A stretch of DNA of 64,000 nt, taken from Siphlonurus alternatus (lineage: Eukaryota > Arthropoda > Insecta > Ephemeroptera > Siphlonuridae). The notes beneath the pieces were generated by a model, which was not told the origin of the DNA, did no database searches, and worked only from the letters and a program-made list of their open reading frames with translations. A program made the translations under genes and the position numbers. Positions 56,201 to 64,000 of the stretch are shown piece after piece. The stretch lies in the NCBI GenBank assembly GCA_949825025.1, contig OX463780.1, positions 26,006,118 through 26,070,117 of the forward strand, read 5' to 3'. How positions within the stretch are numbered: position 1 is the first letter of the stretch; every line of letters begins with the position of its first letter.

Positions 56201-59200
56201 TAGTCCTGAATTCTTCTATGTAAATGAGTTTTTTTTTATATATTTTTTTTCCCTTTAATTCAAAAGTTGGAGTGAAGAAATATACATTCAGTACTTGTAT
56301 ATTTTTTACTTTAAAAGTTTTAGTTTATGAAATACAGTGGTAACTTATTAGTTATTATTTTGCTTCATAAAATATGAGTTACTAAAATGTATAAGTGGAC
56401 ACAGGGATTACACAGTATATTGTACAGCATTATCCAAATGTAGCGGCACTCTTGTAGTAAAACTAACAAACTATTGCTGGTAGCAGGCGAGGGTCCAGGA
56501 GAGGGGGGAGGGATGTAGCCCCCTCCCCCCTCCATTTTTGATTTAGATTTAACATGGGCAATATAGGAATTTCTCCCACTCCATTTTTTTGTTATTTATT
56601 AACATTGGGTTTTTGGGGGTCAGCCTCCCCATTCCCCCCCTCCCCCCCTGCTCACTAATTTTGTTCTGTATCCGTGCCTGATTGCTGCTATGTTTATAAG
56701 TTATATCTTGTGATAGCTATAGACACTAGACACCACTTATCATCATATTTCTACAGCCATAAATTTAATGATGTTATAATTTGAAGACTAGTCTTACCTG
56801 AGGGTTGGTGAGGGCGCCTGTCATGGCCCGTCTCATGGCGGCCCCCATTGCACTGAAGTCATGCAGCATGGACAGGAAAGCGTCTGCGTCCTTGATGGCA
56901 TTTAGAAGAGCCTCTGGCGTCTGTGCGTTGCTATAAGAAAACAAGGAGGTGATAATGAGACAATGTAATAAAGCAAGTATTCTCACTAACAAGTAACATA
57001 ACAAATTAGTGACAAGGAGCCTGCAAAATAAGCTCTGGTTGTGCTGTGTCATTGGGTTTGATGCCTACATATAATGAGTCATACAATGCTGTAAATACAA
57101 GAAAAGCAATTAACTTTTTACAGCATATTATGCAACACAAGACAGAGGGCATTGACCCTATAGAAAAAAATAATAGTGATATATCTTTTTTTTAGAGCAC
57201 CATTGAAAGATACACAGAAATTTGGTGATTATATTTTTATAACCCCCCCCCCCCCCCCACTTCCCCATGAAGATTTGGCAATTTAGCATATTTAATTTAT
57301 TTTTTTCTCTCAGACTTTGGATACAAATACAATTAAGGTAAGCTAATAACCTTAAAGATACTTTCAGCTTTAGGAGCAATTTTAGAAACATGCAAATTTA
57401 TTAATTACCTGTGCTCCCTGAGATGCTGTATGAGTCTGAGCACGATACGAGGCATCATGGCCTCAGCAACACACATGAGGTCACCGGGAGCAGCTGGCTT
57501 GTTAACCTGAGCCTTTGGACCATGACGGTCACAGAACCTGCAACAACAAAAATTACATGCTCAAAATGTGCACTTTGTTTGACTTTAAAAACAAATAATT
57601 AACAATAATGAACAAAATAATGGCAAGAGCAATCTGTATGTTTATTTTATTATGGAGCAAGCAAGCAAGCATGGAGCTAAAAAAAAAAATGGGTGTTAAA
57701 TACACTTTTACAATATTTTCAAAATTTGATTATTTTAAAAACTATTGGAATTTGTAAGTTTACTTCTTATCTTGTTCAAGATTTGTAATAATTAAAATTG
57801 AAGTTCAATCACGAACAGGACAACAAGAAAAACTTATAAGTTAATAATATAAATAATATACCGTAACTTCAAAATTAATGCAAAATCACATGAATTCCAA
57901 ATCAATCGTGGTTCAGCCATACTCCTTGTATGACAAAAGTACTGTTAATTCTATACATCAGAACAGAATTTTAATCAATGCTTTCAAATATTGTGTCTAC
58001 TGATATGATTAATTGGCAAATTAATTCATTGCACAGCAGCTCTAAGAAAGGAAAGTAAAATTCCATGCCAAGCTTAAAAAGAAAGACATGATTATGAAAA
58101 TGAAATGTCATTATTTTATGAAGGTACAGTATACAATTTTCAGATTCTGCTTCTTTTTTAAAATAAGCAATAAGCTAAAAAAGCTTATTGCTTATTTTAT
58201 AAAACTTTGTACAATTTGTGCTTCTAAATTTGGTAGAGAGACTTTGCATAAATTTGAAAATATGAATGGGTAATAACATTTTTATTTGAGTGGGTGGAAA
58301 GGAGGAGGGGGTATTATTATAAATAATCTTGAGAAATTACTGCTAATTACAAGGTAATGTCATTATGGTATTAAATAATGTGCAAATCAACTAACAGCAA
58401 GCAAGTGCATCATGCATGATCTGCAAGTTGTAGTGAGGATGTCAACTTCACCAAATGTAAGATTTCCAGAGCTGTCTTTAGTATTGCACCTAAATGAATT
58501 CAATACAAACTCATTGTTACGTAACTTGTTGTTCAAAGGTAAAACTCAATATTGAGTAAAGGAGATTGTGGTCCCATAAAAAATAATTAGTATTGTTGGT
58601 ATAGGAAATACTTGATTTAAGGTAAACCTAATTTTCTGGATCCCTTGACTTTACATAACAAGTTTTTACTGTATTCATCTTTCAATTCTGTAAAGAAAAC
58701 AAAAACAAAACAAAACAAAAAAAAAAAAAATAGTCAGATGCATTTCAATATTTTGAAAGAATGAGGAATATCCTCCACCTAATGATAACTTTACATTTGG
58801 TGAAATGATTACAAAGCCAAAGCAATTTTTAAAATTAGACATAAAGCTATAAATTTTCGTGCAGTTTAAGCAATTCACTTGTTAGTTGTAGTGAGCCCAT
58901 GTTTATTTCTCACCACTCCTAACAATATTAGATAAAACAATGCATTAAATTACAAGCAAAGAAGGTAAAACAAGCAAAAGGCATTACCAAGTCAATCAAT
59001 GGCCTGATCAAGAATCAATACAGTATTTTTATTTTGCTATAAGGGATGAAACAAGGGATGTTTTTTGAAGCAAATACGGTAAAGAATATTTTTTGGGTTA
59101 CGTGATTTGTAAGTGTATATATGTATGAATACTGGCACTTTACCAAAATTGATTATATGACAGTTTTTAAGAGACTTGGTATGCTACTGTAGTATTTGGT

Positions 59201-59966
59201 TTCGGTGTGCCTGCATACCAGCATGAAAACCTATATTATTCTCACCCTGTTTCCTTCATGACTGAGGTATCACCGCAGTCACAAGCCCCGCCTGCTTGAC
59301 TACGGAACATGTTGAAGTCATGTCCATCATGATTTCCTTTCTGGAAACACTCGGCGCAGAGTGACATGCATGGGGAGATGCCACACGTTCGGCAGCGGTA
59401 GGCCACAAAATTTGCAGTCCAAACCAGACCACAAGTAGTGGCATTGTCATAACAGTGTACTGAAATACAGAAAATTTCATATTAGGAGTGTTATTTGACA
59501 TTCATCAATTAATTGCAACATTGAAATTTCTAAATTCTAACCTTGGCAACACCAGACTTTAAACCAAGGTCAAAGGAGAAACTACATTTCAATATCAAAC
59601 CTAACAATTGCCAAATTACATGGATATAAAGATTATAAAATCATTAAATTGGTAATATGCATATCTAGTAAAAATGTAAATAAACTCATTGAACTCACCA
59701 ATGGTAGAAAACTCATCTGGAGTTCGTCCTCCTGCCATTAACCATTTACACCAATCTATGGTTTCCCATTCATCTATAGATTTACCTGGATTCAATATTA
59801 TATCAAGTAATTCATTAAGATTTTGGGGATTAGGTGTGCTAGCACATTCTGAGTGGACGTAAGCCGCAGCTCCCCGCTTGCCCTTCTTCATTAACACATG
59901 GGCAGATGATGTGGAAGCCATATCTTCGGATCTTCCTAAATTTAGGATCCTGGGTATTTGACTCAT
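19853..59966 (-). CDS. UBR3: UBR3-type E3 ubiquitin ligase (28 coding exons, 1912 aa)
   Basis: Minus-strand exons: 59699-59966, 59246-59459, 57409-57537, 56798-56930, 55991-56120, 55382-55515, 54637-54865, 53274-53453, 52498-52724, 51464-51619, 31239-31420, 30642-30775, 30297-30439, 29901-30067, 29355-29604, 28368-28635, 27457-27752, 26539-26983, 26103-26236, 25526-25821, 25069-25231, 24559-24796, 24107-24313, 22359-22655, 21815-22088, 21155-21341, 20472-20611, 19853-19970. Every junction is GT-AG and phase-consistent; the total is 5739 nt, against about 1888 residues in human UBR3. Order along the protein: UBR zinc box (about 91-165), helical body with [16 protein letters not shown], Ser/Pro-rich linker, a very charged helix (about 1179-1227), RING-H2 (CVIC at 1251, CGHHLHLDC at 1343-1351, CPLC at 1377) and the C-terminal UBR domain ending in RGKPLY and LEQQW. 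It acts as an E3 ligase in the cytosol. Met16 is an alternative start. The exon-19 acceptor could be 3 nt later. Confidence 0.97.
23133..23569. mobile_element. TTAA-flanked MITE with GGGGTACCAAAGTGAATAC ends (intact copy), UBR3 intron
   Basis: It is bounded by TTAA at 23133-23136 and 23566-23569, with inverted ends AGGGGTACCAAAGTGAATAC and its complement. The inner arms include AGTTTGAAAAGTGAGTTCTA and its pair. This is the uninterrupted counterpart of 11607-12405. It lies between UBR3 exons 23 and 24. Confidence 0.8.
25069..26236 (-). other. UBR3: UBR3 exons 19-21 encoding the split RING-H2 finger
   Basis: The RING is spread over three exons: DCVICNQ in 26103-26236, [10 protein letters not shown] in 25526-25821 and YSCPLC in 25069-25231. 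The loop of about 90 residues between the first and second cysteine pairs is typical of UBR3. All RING cysteines and histidines that I can align are present, so the ligase should be active. Confidence 0.85.
28084..28207. mobile_element. Small inverted-repeat element in a UBR3 intron
   Basis: CTTTATAGTCGTCCCGGGTTAGTGTTGATTT-like sequence at the left pairs with AAATCAACACTAAATCGGGAAG...TATAAAG at the right, enclosing about 60 bp. It is non-coding; no second copy was noticed in the window. Confidence 0.55.
31421..34203. other. UBR3 intron 10, proximal part upstream of the nested gene
   Basis: It is mostly AT-rich with an ATTT microsatellite (31685-31769). GC-richer islands at about 32930-33090 and 33570-33800 lack a credible frame. 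CACGTG E-boxes occur at 32954, 33781 and 34092. The segment just before 34204 probably holds the promoter of the distal first exon of the nested gene. An arthropod-style initiator word TCAGTT lies at 34164-34169. Confidence 0.45.
31685..31769. repeat. (ATTT)n microsatellite
   Basis: This is about 85 bp of nearly perfect TTTA/ATTT tandem repeat in UBR3 intron 10. It is likely to be length-polymorphic. Confidence 0.95.
34204..34827 (+). CDS. Distal alternative first exon (1A) of the nested secreted-protein gene
   Basis: This open exon of 208 codons begins at ATG 34204 with a basic start and a hydrophobic core ([15 protein letters not shown]), a likely signal peptide. It ends at GAG-GTAAGA, a phase-0 donor. 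The rest is predicted to be helical. Its C-terminal third aligns with exon 1B at 43427: both have LY.TM, then DFA.TA.S...SV and a final L...H. No copy of the downstream exons was found between 34828 and 43426, so I infer splicing across 13.4 kb to 48258. That would give a 687-residue isoform, and the phases fit. Alternatives are an orphaned exon of a partly lost tandem duplicate, or a separate gene with unrecognised 3' exons. The host-independent promoter is supported by TCAGTT at 34164. Confidence 0.7.
36181..36264. mobile_element. Small hairpin element
   Basis: A 28-bp perfect inverted repeat, ACTATCGGAACCAAAAAGG onward, closes on itself at 36264 with a loop of about 28 bp. It is non-coding and probably a short MITE or its internal deletion product. 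Confidence 0.55.
37885..38027. mobile_element. Hairpin MITE with GATTCACGAAG ends
   Basis: GGGTGCGATTCACGAAGCAG at the left pairs with the right-hand CTTCGTGAATCGTGCCC. The arms of about 60 bp include TTAGCCAGGTTTCTAACCACG. The terminal motif is shared with 3363-3503. Confidence 0.7.
39655..39940. mobile_element. Inverted-repeat MITE, 'GCAGAAATGAATAGAGGGTACC' family, copy 2
   Basis: The arms pair TTATTGCAGAAATGAATAGA (left) with the complement ending at about 39940. They also pair CGGAACTATTTTTAAATAAT with its partner. It is related to 17226-17550 and the half copy at 14030-14180, and lies within the nested-gene/UBR3 intron. Confidence 0.65.
41401..41530. repeat. 65-bp direct tandem duplication
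   Basis: Two adjacent copies start AACATTAGTAGATAGTTTCA (41401 and 41466) and end TGTGTATATTAATTAT, differing by about one indel. This recent local duplication is in non-coding sequence. Confidence 0.85.
43427..50218 (+). CDS. Secreted cysteine-rich protein nested antisense in UBR3 intron 10 (DUF4803-like; 655 aa isoform B)
   Basis: Exons are 43427-43954 (1B), 48258-48399 and 48921-50218, with phases 0 and 1 and GT-AG borders. The start is the ATG at 43427, because it opens a clean signal peptide ([16 protein letters not shown], then ELLPRF). The first 200 residues look helical. Exon 2 encodes [20 protein letters not shown]. Exon 3 has a likely N-glycan site (NFT at 225), 13 cysteines between 262 and 391 ([24 protein letters not shown]) and two TGIRF motifs (418-422 and 492-496) in a beta-rich C-terminal half. 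There is no transmembrane segment. From memory this architecture matches the arthropod DUF4803 family, whose function is unknown; the assignment needs a profile search. A poly(A) signal AATAAA is at 50402-50407. An alternative first exon is at 34204. Confidence 0.82.
45220..45565. mobile_element. TTAA-flanked MITE with AGGCATACAGGCC ends, copy 2
   Basis: It is bounded by TTAA at 45220-45223 and 45562-45565 and matches 11623-11998 closely. It carries two tandem 20-bp units with TGACGTCA (45362 and 45382) plus an opposing site at 45424. The copy at 11623 has three units. Confidence 0.8.
45864..46070 (+). other. Candidate third, truncated first-exon cassette of the nested gene
   Basis: An open, GC-richer frame follows a possible acceptor (ACTGATCCAG at 45854-45863). 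It contains [22 protein letters not shown], which can be laid against [20 protein letters not shown] of exon 1A with one gap and against the [11 protein letters not shown] region of exon 1B. The frame then runs into AT-rich repeats before any good donor, and it has no signal peptide or start. It may be a decayed copy of the alternative first exon. Chance similarity is quite possible. Confidence 0.25.
46311..46802. mobile_element. Inverted-repeat element with ATGGGGTACTGACC ends
   Basis: ATGGGGTACTGACC at the left pairs with GGTCAGTACCCCAT at the right. Inner blocks also pair, for example ATTTTATATGAATTTTTAAAAC with its partner and ATTGAATCTTAAATGGG with CCCATTTAAGATTCAAT. Each arm carries TGACGTCA (46443-46450 and 46651-46658). 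The length is about 490 bp and it is non-coding. Confidence 0.75.
50219..51463. other. 3' flank of the nested gene and distal end of UBR3 intron 10
   Basis: The first 200-400 bp is the probable 3' untranslated region of the nested gene (AATAAA at 50402-50407, a second candidate near 50574-50580). The remainder is AT-rich with A-runs and a T-run at 51358-51370 next to the UBR3 exon-10 donor. Nothing else was seen. Confidence 0.5.
52084..52210. mobile_element. Hairpin MITE with TAGGTCTCTTCGTAAA ends, UBR3 intron 9
   Basis: The arms pair CTTCGTAAATACACAATC with GATTGTGTATTTACGAA and AAGAATCAATTATTTGTGAT with its complement around a loop near 52147. The terminal motif is shared with 12758-12886. 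Confidence 0.7.
53776..54556. mobile_element. 780-bp terminal-inverted-repeat element, UBR3 intron 7
   Basis: The left end GCATAGCCCTCTGGTGGAAG (from about 53779) pairs with the right end CTTCCACCAGAGGGCTATGC (to about 54554); the pairing extends about 35 bp. The interior has TGACGTCA at 54092-54099 and 54253-54260 and a GCGCATGCGCG-type word near 54050. There is no long ORF, so it is non-autonomous. It fills most of the intron between UBR3 exons 7 and 8. Confidence 0.7.
56470..56690. repeat. G-rich/C-rich asymmetric repeat, UBR3 intron 4
   Basis: Runs such as GAGAGGGGGGAGGG and CCCCCTCCCCCCTCC are followed by GGGTTTTTGGGGG and CCCCATTCCCCCCCTCC. The stretch ends in TTCTGTATCCGTGCCTG, which looks like a repeat-element end. 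The ends also pair weakly (AGCAGG with CCTGCT). There is potential for G-quadruplex structure on either strand. Confidence 0.45.
57538..59245. other. UBR3 intron 2
   Basis: This 1.7-kb AT-rich intron has one small perfect hairpin (AATAAGCAATAAGCT and its complement, about 58160-58195) and an A-run near 58717-58730. No exon or transposon end was recognised. Confidence 0.5.
59246..59459 (-). other. UBR3: UBR3 exon 2 encoding the UBR zinc box
   Basis: In frame this exon carries the cysteine/histidine pattern of the zf-UBR fold: [23 protein letters not shown], then GGACDCGD, completed by FCDRHG in the next exon. Known UBR boxes bind N-degron ends. UBR3 is reported to lack classical N-degron binding, so the ligand is not inferred here. 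Confidence 0.9.
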
Positions 59967-60621
59967 GAGAAATTTATATCAATCATCTGTATTGTTTCCT
60001 GATAAACATTGTGCAAATGAATAATGTCAACTCAATCAAATGGGGAGGGTCACAGACCCGTTCCCCGCGGGAGGTCCGGCCACTTGGGTTCGTCAACTTC
60101 GAGAAGAGAGACGTCGTCGAAGGAATGCGTACAATAAATCAACAAAAACACTTATTTCCTTCACTAAATTACAAACACTGCCACTCTATTATGAACACTT
60201 ATTATCGTATTGCACAATTCAAGATGAAATATACTGACATTATCACTGTAAATGATGAGAAAATTACGCAATTACTATCACCTTAATGGGACATCACATC
60301 AGCATCCAAAAGTGACCAAAAGATTAATGAACTAAAACAAGAAAAGATGGCACTGTCATCGCGGACGACGCGACTCCAAGCTTACGTATCGCTTATGTTT
60401 TCAGAAAGAACCAATGACGCTTCGTAAAATTTGAAATAATACTTTAAGCGTCAACTTTGTTTAATTTGCTTCCAGAGGTCATTCGCTCTGACGTTTTCAC
60501 GAAAAATTTAGCAAAAGTGAAGGCAAATCAACGTCTGACAACTTCCGCAGCGTTTTGCAGAAACATTGATGCCATGAACATTAAATAATTATTGTAATTA
60601 CGTCATTTACTTTGTTTTTTA
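59967..60621. promoter_or_regulatory. Probable bidirectional promoter between UBR3 and the GTF3C4-like gene
   Basis: About 650 bp separates two divergent start codons (UBR3 minus at 59966, GTF3C4-like plus at 60622). The stretch is GC-richer than its surroundings at 60040-60120 and 60350-60400 and contains several CpGs (GACGTCGTCG, CGCGGACGACGCG). I see no TATA box in either direction. Divergent housekeeping promoters commonly look like this. Activity is inferred, not shown. Confidence 0.5.
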
Positions 60622-60741
60622 ATGGAATTCAAGGAGTTAACCACTGCAAAGTTTCTTGGCGTTACATCTGTCAAGAATTCCATCTCGTGGTCGGAAGATG
60701 ATAAAATTGCTGTGCTAACCCAAAAAGGCGTGAATGTTTTG
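60622..60741 (+). CDS. gtf3c4-like: First exon of a TFIIIC90/GTF3C4-like subunit (partial gene)
   Basis: This 40-codon exon begins at ATG 60622 and ends at TTG-GTAGGT in phase 0. The segment NSISWSEDDKIAVLTQKGVNVL resembles the start of the TFIIIC-delta N-terminal beta-propeller (human GTF3C4 has a matching LSWSEDHRISV block). In that family it belongs to the TFIIIC complex that recruits RNA polymerase III. No further exon fits between 60742 and 64000, so the gene should continue past the window with a first intron of at least 3.2 kb that contains ITFG1. The call rests on a short segment. A lone upstream exon of another WD-like protein is the alternative. Confidence 0.6.
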
Positions 60742-60879
60742 GTAGGTTTCTCTGTCTAAATTCATTGAGTGACTTGTAACTAGGTAATTGAACCTCAAGC
60801 TTACATTATCTATATATAAAAAAAAAAAAAAAAAAAAAAACGACAGCTTTGTCGTTGTTGTCAAGAAACCAGGAACAAA

Positions 60880-62628
60880 ATGGCTTTAATACAAAGTTTT
60901 ACTATTATTTTAACATTAGTTAATTTATGTTTTGCAAGTGATATTACAGGTGCCGTATTTGGCAATGCAACTACAAGCATGCCAGCTGCATTTGGTGACT
61001 TTAATTCTGATAAACTGACTGACATTTTTGTTATTCGAGATGATGGCAGAACCATGGAAATCCTCTTAGCCTCTGGTGACCAAGAGCCACTGATGCAAAC
61101 CTCCAAACTTATCTGTGGATTCAAAAGCCTCATTTTAACAAGTGTTGTTCCTGGTGACTTTGATGGAGACACTATGATGGATGTTCTGGTCACAAGTTTG
61201 AACAAAACAAATCCAAGTGTGACACTAGTTCATGTCTTTTGGGGTGGAATCACAGAGATAACATGTGGTGATGAAAATAATCCTATACTTATCATGAAAG
61301 ATCATCCATTAGCTATTGATTATAATCAAGATATGATAACTGATTTATTTGGAACAAATGTAAATGGTAATCGATCTTTCTGGTTGTTTTCTAATGATCG
61401 CTCTCCTCCTAAAGAAGAGATACTGGAGGAGAGGGCAGGACAGCCTAAGTTGCGTCACCCTCATTCTCACGCATTTCTGGACCTCAACGGTGACTATATT
61501 TCTGATCTTGTTCTCACCACAGAGCAGGACTTTGAGATTTGGTTGGGTCAGAAAGATGCTGCATTTACTTTCAATGACTCCATACCTTTACCACCAGGTC
61601 TACATACTGGTCAATCATTAGTTGGGCAATCTCTGTTCCTAGACGTAGAGTTAAAGAATGAGTTGATTCACATTGTCCCCTTGTGCTTTGATGCTAAATG
61701 TGGCAACAGCTCGCTAGCTGTATACTCTGGTGGTAGTTGGTATAACCTTCCCCTAAACCTAAAAGACCCTCACGGAAACATGTGGGGATTTGTGAAACCT
61801 GACGGCAAGAAATATACAGACACCATGACGCTGCGAGGCGGGGATTTTAATCTTGATGGCTACCCAGATCTTCTTGCAACCTTACAAACAAAAGATAACA
61901 CGGTATTGAAAACTTTCCTGCTCGAGAATGTTGAATGTAAAAATTGTCCCTTCAGTAGAACCTATTCTGTACAATGGTATGCTCTTGGTTCTGCAAATAA
62001 TACTGTCATGGGAGCATTCTTTGATTTCTACCAGAATGGAATTTTAGATGTAATTCTTGTACAGCGTGGTACTGATAATAAACAACGTACATTAGCATTC
62101 AAGAACAGCCTTGATTATGATGCTAATTTTATTAAAGTTATGGTTCTTACTGGTCTACCTCCTGCTCCATCTGTTGGTAAGATTCCATATGGTACCAACC
62201 TTCCTGGGCCTCGAGTTTCATACTTCACAGTAACTCAAGAAGGAGAACATCGGTATGGTTGTGCAGCACAGCTTCAACAGAGTGCTCACTTCCCTCTACA
62301 ACTTCCGTTCTCTATCTTTGGTCTTGGTCGTACCCCGAACTTTGTGGACAAGTTGGTGACTGGCTGGGCAGGACACACTCGTGATTGGCTGCTTGTCATA
62401 CCAAATTCTCAGATGGTGGTGGTACCGTCACCAAGGGACCAGCCGGCACATTGGCGAGTTCAGCTGTTTGTCACCCCAAGCAAGACCATTCTGGAGACCA
62501 TGGCCGTGTTACTGGGTACTTGTGCATTGAATGCACTCATCATTGCTGCACTTCACCTCAAGGAGAAGAGAGAAGACAGGCTAGAGAAACTGCAAGAAGC
62601 ACATAGATTCCACTTTGATGCAATGTAA
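60880..62628 (+). CDS. ITFG1: ITFG1/linkin (T-cell immunomodulatory protein homologue), intronless, 582 aa
   Basis: A single open frame runs from ATG 60880 to TAA 62626-62628. It has a signal peptide (MALIQSFTIILTLVNLCFAS), then FG-GAP beta-propeller repeats with calcium-type loops: DFNSDKLTD (40-48), DFDGDTMMD (93-101), DYNQDMITD (147-155), DLNGDYISD (201-209) and later DFNLDGYPD. There is one transmembrane helix near the C-terminus (about 540-560) and a short basic cytosolic tail. Human ITFG1 is 612 residues with the same plan. The family is a type I membrane protein linked to cell adhesion (C. elegans LNKN-1). The whole gene is one exon here, although the human gene is split into many. It lies 138 bp downstream of the GTF3C4-like exon, on the same strand, behind a run of more than 20 A's. 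Confidence 0.96.
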   Translation: MALIQSFTIILTLVNLCFASDITGAVFGNATTSMPAAFGDFNSDKLTDIFVIRDDGRTMEILLASGDQEPLMQTSKLICGFKSLILTSVVPGDFDGDTMMDVLVTSLNKTNPSVTLVHVFWGGITEITCGDENNPILIMKDHPLAIDYNQDMITDLFGTNVNGNRSFWLFSNDRSPPKEEILEERAGQPKLRHPHSHAFLDLNGDYISDLVLTTEQDFEIWLGQKDAAFTFNDSIPLPPGLHTGQSLVGQSLFLDVELKNELIHIVPLCFDAKCGNSSLAVYSGGSWYNLPLNLKDPHGNMWGFVKPDGKKYTDTMTLRGGDFNLDGYPDLLATLQTKDNTVLKTFLLENVECKNCPFSRTYSVQWYALGSANNTVMGAFFDFYQNGILDVILVQRGTDNKQRTLAFKNSLDYDANFIKVMVLTGLPPAPSVGKIPYGTNLPGPRVSYFTVTQEGEHRYGCAAQLQQSAHFPLQLPFSIFGLGRTPNFVDKLVTGWAGHTRDWLLVIPNSQMVVVPSPRDQPAHWRVQLFVTPSKTILETMAVLLGTCALNALIIAALHLKEKREDRLEKLQEAHRFHFDAM

Positions 62629-63033
62629 TCTCAGAAAAAAAAGTAGCAGGAGAAGAGACAAAGGTTCTAACAGGAGTTTTAAAATAATTAAATTATTTTG
62701 TTATTGGATCAAAAACAGGGTTTTAAAATCAATACAATCAAGTTTTATTGTTGTTTGTACTGAATTTATAATTAAATCCAAATTTGTCATTAAATTATAT
62801 TCAGTACTTTAAAGGAATTAAACAACAGCTTGTTAAATTAAATTTCTTTCATTATTTAACCCGAGATTTCTCCATTTCTTAAATTAAATCTAAAACATCT
62901 TTAAATGCTTTTGTATCCTTGATCCTTTATAGATTGCATTGATTTTTGTGAAACGACTGATTGTAAGTGAAATAAGGATCTGTGATAACAGTTTCTACCA
63001 AATGTGATGCAGAGTTTCAGTAGCGAGTAGTAG

Positions 63034-63152
63034 GTAGGCAACCTGCAATGTTTCACTTTTCTCGCACACAAAATAAGGAACTTTAGAAAAGCACTGCCGA
63101 CGTCACAACTTCTCAAGAGTGTCATAAAGATAAAACATTGCAGGTTGCCTAC
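63034..63152. mobile_element. Short TIR element with GTAGGCAACCTGCAATGTTT ends
   Basis: A 20-bp perfect terminal inverted repeat (63034-63053 and 63133-63152) encloses about 80 bp of non-coding sequence. It is probably a small MITE. No clear target duplication was seen. Confidence 0.6.
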
Positions 63153-63290
63153 TTACGCCAGAAAGTAGTGTTCACCACGTTATAAATGTTTTTTTTTTTT
63201 TTTAAAGGAGATCTAGTCATAAAATTGTCACAACTTTTTTTAAAAATAAATTTGTTTGATAGTAAAATTGTTGTTTTAACATAACTATAC

Positions 63291-63537
63291 AATTCGATGG
63301 TGTTCCGTCAAAAACGACTAACTCATTTTATCGCGTCCTCTCAAAAATGACTAACTGGTTTTATTGCGAGCCGAGATGGTCACTTTTGCACCATGGATTT
63401 CCAGGTATACATTTTTTTTATACCTGGAAACCCATAGTGCAAAACCGACCATCACGGCTCGCGATAAAACGAGTTAGTCGTTTTTGAGAGGACGCGATAA
63501 AATAAGTTAGTCGTTTTTGACGGAACACCATCGAATT
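63291..63537. mobile_element. Near-perfect hairpin with internal repeats
   Basis: AATTCGATGGTGTTCCGTC at the left pairs with the complement ending at 63537, with arms of about 115 bp and a tiny loop (poly-T) near 63415. Each arm holds two copies of a unit like CGATAAAA.GAGTTAGTCGTTTTTGA. It is non-coding. Confidence 0.7.
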
Positions 63538-64000
63538 ATATTTTTATCAGATTCTTTGGTCAATTGCTGTTCAAAGTTTTAAAAAAAAACTATGGTCTCC
63601 TATATTAACCTTAAATTTAAAGCTACTATACACGTTATATAATAACTAATAAGTCTTGTATAGAACATAAACATATCTCATTAGATAACAATTATATATA
63701 AAAAAAAAATGTATCTTTTATAATGTGTAATTTGACAACTTCAATTTACAAAGCTACATTTTACTGTAATGTTGTTTAGCTGATAAAAGCCCACCATGCA
63801 GCATCAGTTTAATTTACATTAATTTATTTAAATATAAAAGCAAATTACATTTCTCATATATGTGTTATATATCTCTGTATTAATTAATTATATATGATGT
63901 GTTGAGTGTAATTATTTAATTATAGTGTAAATTAATTTATTCCAATAAACTAGCATAAAATATATCTACTTGCAGTTACAGTAATACCTCAATTTATTAA

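Larger units (their letters stand above)
62629..64000. other. 3' flank of ITFG1 and non-coding remainder of the GTF3C4-like intron
   Basis: AT-rich sequence with two inverted-repeat structures (63034-63152 and 63291-63537). No exon was recognised. ATTAAA words follow the ITFG1 stop (for example near 62772); no strong AATAAA is close. Confidence 0.45.

Noticed and set aside
60011..60286. 91-codon plus-strand frame between UBR3 and the GTF3C4-like exon
   Set aside because: It lies in the presumed shared promoter, has low-complexity content toward its end and no recognisable domain.
60819..60840. A-run upstream of ITFG1, considered as a retrogene poly(A) tail
   Set aside because: It is on the wrong side of the ORF for an ITFG1 retrocopy in this orientation, and no flanking duplication was recognised.

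Overview
This window is nuclear DNA from an animal, most likely an arthropod, possibly a crustacean or an early-branching hexapod. It is AT-rich (roughly two thirds A+T) with GT-AG introns, large intron-borne transposon fragments and short GC-richer exons. The arthropod call is inference. It rests on a secreted protein that I associate with an arthropod family (DUF4803-like, from memory), alongside a SUMO1-type SUMO and metazoan single-copy genes.

Layout: (1) 931-4903, minus strand: a four-exon forkhead factor of the FoxJ2/3 class. (2) 8007-14494, plus strand: a four-exon SUMO1-type gene whose second intron is packed with inverted-repeat transposons. (3) 19853-59966, minus strand: a complete UBR3 E3 ubiquitin ligase gene. 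I resolved it into 28 coding exons whose phases all join, giving 1912 residues. (4) Its 20-kb intron 10 (31421-51463) holds an antisense gene for a secreted cysteine-rich protein. That gene has two diverged, paralogous first exons (34204-34827 and 43427-43954). Each carries a signal peptide and ends in phase 0, and each can join the same downstream exons at 48258 and 48921. (5) 60622-60741, plus strand: what looks like the first exon of a TFIIIC90/GTF3C4-type gene, divergent from UBR3 across about 650 bp. (6) 60880-62628, plus strand: an intronless ITFG1/linkin gene lying in the first intron of (5).

Between and inside the genes lie many miniature inverted-repeat elements. At least nine are bounded by TTAA, several abut each other at a shared TTAA, and many carry the octamer TGACGTCA (CRE/ATF type). 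There are also two degenerate 3' ends of a non-LTR retrotransposon, a possible tRNA-derived SINE fragment, an ATTT microsatellite and a 65-bp tandem duplication.

The genes do not form a pathway. Two, UBR3 and SUMO1, belong to ubiquitin-like modification, but their proximity is probably incidental. The most unusual arrangement is the nested gene with two alternative, homologous signal-peptide exons. No CRISPR array, rRNA or complete tRNA gene was seen.
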